A stretch of DNA of 64,000 nucleotides. Origin: Actinomyces weissii (GTDB lineage: Bacteria > Actinomycetota > Actinomycetes > Actinomycetales > Actinomycetaceae). Location of the stretch: NCBI RefSeq assembly GCF_016598775.1, contig NZ_CP066802.1, positions 806,001 to 870,000 on the forward strand, written 5' to 3'. The number at the start of each line of letters is the position of its first letter. The stretch's first letter is position 1. The notes beneath the pieces were generated by a model, which ran no database searches, was not told the DNA's origin, and worked only from the letters and a program-made list of their open reading frames with translations. Of this stretch, positions 62,787-64,000 are shown piece after piece. A program made the position numbers and the translations under genes.

Positions 62787-64000
62787 ATGGCTTACGAGCA
62801 GCTACCGATAGTCGAGGTCGACCTCGATCAGCTCTTCCTTGACCTGGAGAACTACCGCATACCGACGCGCCGCGACGACGAAGCTGGTGCGCTGAAGTAC
62901 TTGTTTGCGTCGGAGGACGTCCTCGGAGCGGCGCGACTGATCCTCCGTGACGGTTACTTCGACAACGAAGTCCCGATTGTGACGTCGGCATCGGACTCCG
63001 GGAGCGGTTCCCCATACACCGTGTTGGAAGGCAACCGTCGAGTCAGTGCGCTCAAGGCGCTTCGGGACCCGACGATCGTGCCCGGCCATGAGGCAGAGAT
63101 TCGAGCCCTGCTGAAGCGGTACTCAGTGGAGGCGGAGAATCTTCCGGAACGGGTTCGTGTGATCGTCGCTCCCGACCGAGCGGCAGCGGCACCTCACGTA
63201 GCAAGGTTGCATACCGGCATCTCGAAGAGGCGCTGGAGTCGTGATCAGCAGGCCACCTTCTACTATTCGCTCATCGACGAGCGGACCACGGTTGACGATG
63301 TGAAGGCGCAGTACCCGGACGTCGGGGTCGCCAGGTTCATGAAAATGGCCGTAATGCGGCGCTTCCTAAGTGCAGCACCGTTTTCTGATCACTCTCTCCG
63401 CGAGTATGCTCAAAATGACGCCTTGAAGATGTCAGCCTTCGAATATGCCTACCGAAACAAGGAGATTGCCTCTGCGATCGGCGTGGAGTTCGATAAGGAT
63501 GGCATGCTCCTGCCGCGGGCATCGACGCCCGAAAAGATTGCTGTGAAGTTGACGAAAGAGAAGCTCAGCGCTTTGGAGTATCTCGTCGGCGAGTTTCGTG
63601 CCGGCCATCTCAACACTCGCTCGCCAGAGTTCAAGAAGAGCAAGCAGGAATATCAGTCCCTGGTGAATCGCCTCAACGGCGTCTCGACTCCTACTTCGCC
63701 ACAACCAGCGCCGCCCGATCTTCCCGCGCAACCAACGCCATCAGGACCATCCCAAGGCGGTCCGTCCGGTGTGTCCGGCGGGCCCGGCAGTGGTCGGGGT
63801 GGAACCGGTCCGACTCCACCTGGCTCACCTGGTGGCACCGGCAGCCGTGGGCCCAACCATCCAGACACGAAGGACACGCTTGACCTGTCGGGGCTTGACT
63901 ACGAGAACGCGCCACTGAATCTCAAGCTGCGATACTTCGAGCTGCGCAGGATCAGCCTCACGAATCTCCCAATCGCGGCCGCGATCCTCATGCGCTCAGT
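62787..64000 (+). CDS. ParB/sulfiredoxin-like N-terminal domain protein (3' partial)
   Basis: An open frame of over 400 codons with no stop before the window edge. It starts 'MAYEQLPIVEVDLDQLFLDL' and continues 'ENYRIPTRRDDEAGALKYLF'. 'ILRDGYFDNEVPIV' and 'YTVLEGNRRVSALKALRDP' form a ParB-like nuclease/CTPase N-terminal fold (E-G-N-R-R). A middle part of about 170 residues includes 'HTGISKRRWSRDQQATFYYS'. A Pro/Gly/Ser-rich linker lies at about residues 300-365, and a new domain begins near the edge ('LRYFELRRISLTNLPIAA'). GCGGGG precedes the ATG; a stop at 62718 blocks further extension. Base use is less GC-rich than in core genes. Role unknown; such proteins occur in mobile and defence regions. 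Confidence 0.75.
   Translation, partial: MAYEQLPIVEVDLDQLFLDLENYRIPTRRDDEAGALKYLFASEDVLGAARLILRDGYFDNEVPIVTSASDSGSGSPYTVLEGNRRVSALKALRDPTIVPGHEAEIRALLKRYSVEAENLPERVRVIVAPDRAAAAPHVARLHTGISKRRWSRDQQATFYYSLIDERTTVDDVKAQYPDVGVARFMKMAVMRRFLSAAPFSDHSLREYAQNDALKMSAFEYAYRNKEIASAIGVEFDKDGMLLPRASTPEKIAVKLTKEKLSALEYLVGEFRAGHLNTRSPEFKKSKQEYQSLVNRLNGVSTPTSPQPAPPDLPAQPTPSGPSQGGPSGVSGGPGSGRGGTGPTPPGSPGGTGSRGPNHPDTKDTLDLSGLDYENAPLNLKLRYFELRRISLTNLPIAAAILMRS

Noticed and set aside
62609..62842. 77-residue open frame between the HTH and ParB-like genes
   Set aside because: It overlaps the ParB-like gene by 56 bases, has no recognisable pattern and no clear ribosome-binding site. It cannot be excluded.

Overview
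The window is a chromosomal segment of a high-GC actinobacterium, almost certainly an Actinomyces or close relative. The 16S rRNA has the actinobacterial signature. WhiB, a PdtaS-type HWE kinase, an FHA/FtsK EccC-like ATPase, GatCAB and leaderless-looking actinobacterial gene starts all agree. Most core genes are very GC-rich. Two stretches are visibly AT-richer: the capsule genes at about 47.6-55.8 kb and, more weakly, the ATPase/TOPRIM pair at 37.4-39.4 kb. The gene at the right edge also differs from the core in base use.

Layout. 0-9.4 kb: the end of an osmoprotectant ABC binding protein; an MFS transporter; a transposon-like inverted-repeat pair whose right arm forms the end of folA; thyA-folA; an OsmC pair; a DUF2505-type protein; a PdtaS-like sensor kinase; and a WhiB1-like regulator. 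9.7-13.4 kb: a giant FHA-FtsK ATPase. 14.2-23.9 kb: ligA, an L,D-transpeptidase, gatCAB and malic enzyme. 24.0-29.8 kb: a full rrn operon (16S-23S-5S, no tRNA in the spacer). 30-33.5 kb: a ThrE-type exporter and an AspT/YidE-type transporter. 33.8-45.1 kb: branched-chain amino acid genes (ilvB-ilvN-ilvC, leuB, ilvE), interrupted by a candidate two-gene defence module (AAA ATPase plus TOPRIM-like protein), ugd and two lipoproteins. 45.4-55.8 kb: a Wzx/Wzy-type capsule operon. 55.8-59.4 kb: ISL3 and IS30 transposase remnants around an LCP ligase and small genes. 59.4-61.6 kb: wecB and a DUF6270-like gene. 61.6-64 kb: an accessory end with an HTH protein and a ParB-like gene that runs off the window.

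How the genes fit together. The capsule operon carries a chain-length/tyrosine-kinase protein, its phosphatase, an initiating phosphoglycosyl transferase, glycosyltransferases, a LicD/IspD-like/epimerase trio, a flippase and a polymerase. The LCP protein (attachment of glycopolymer to peptidoglycan), ugd (UDP-glucuronate) and wecB (UDP-ManNAc) plausibly serve the same polymer. Coding starts were set by ribosome-binding sites and family alignment by eye. No database search was run.
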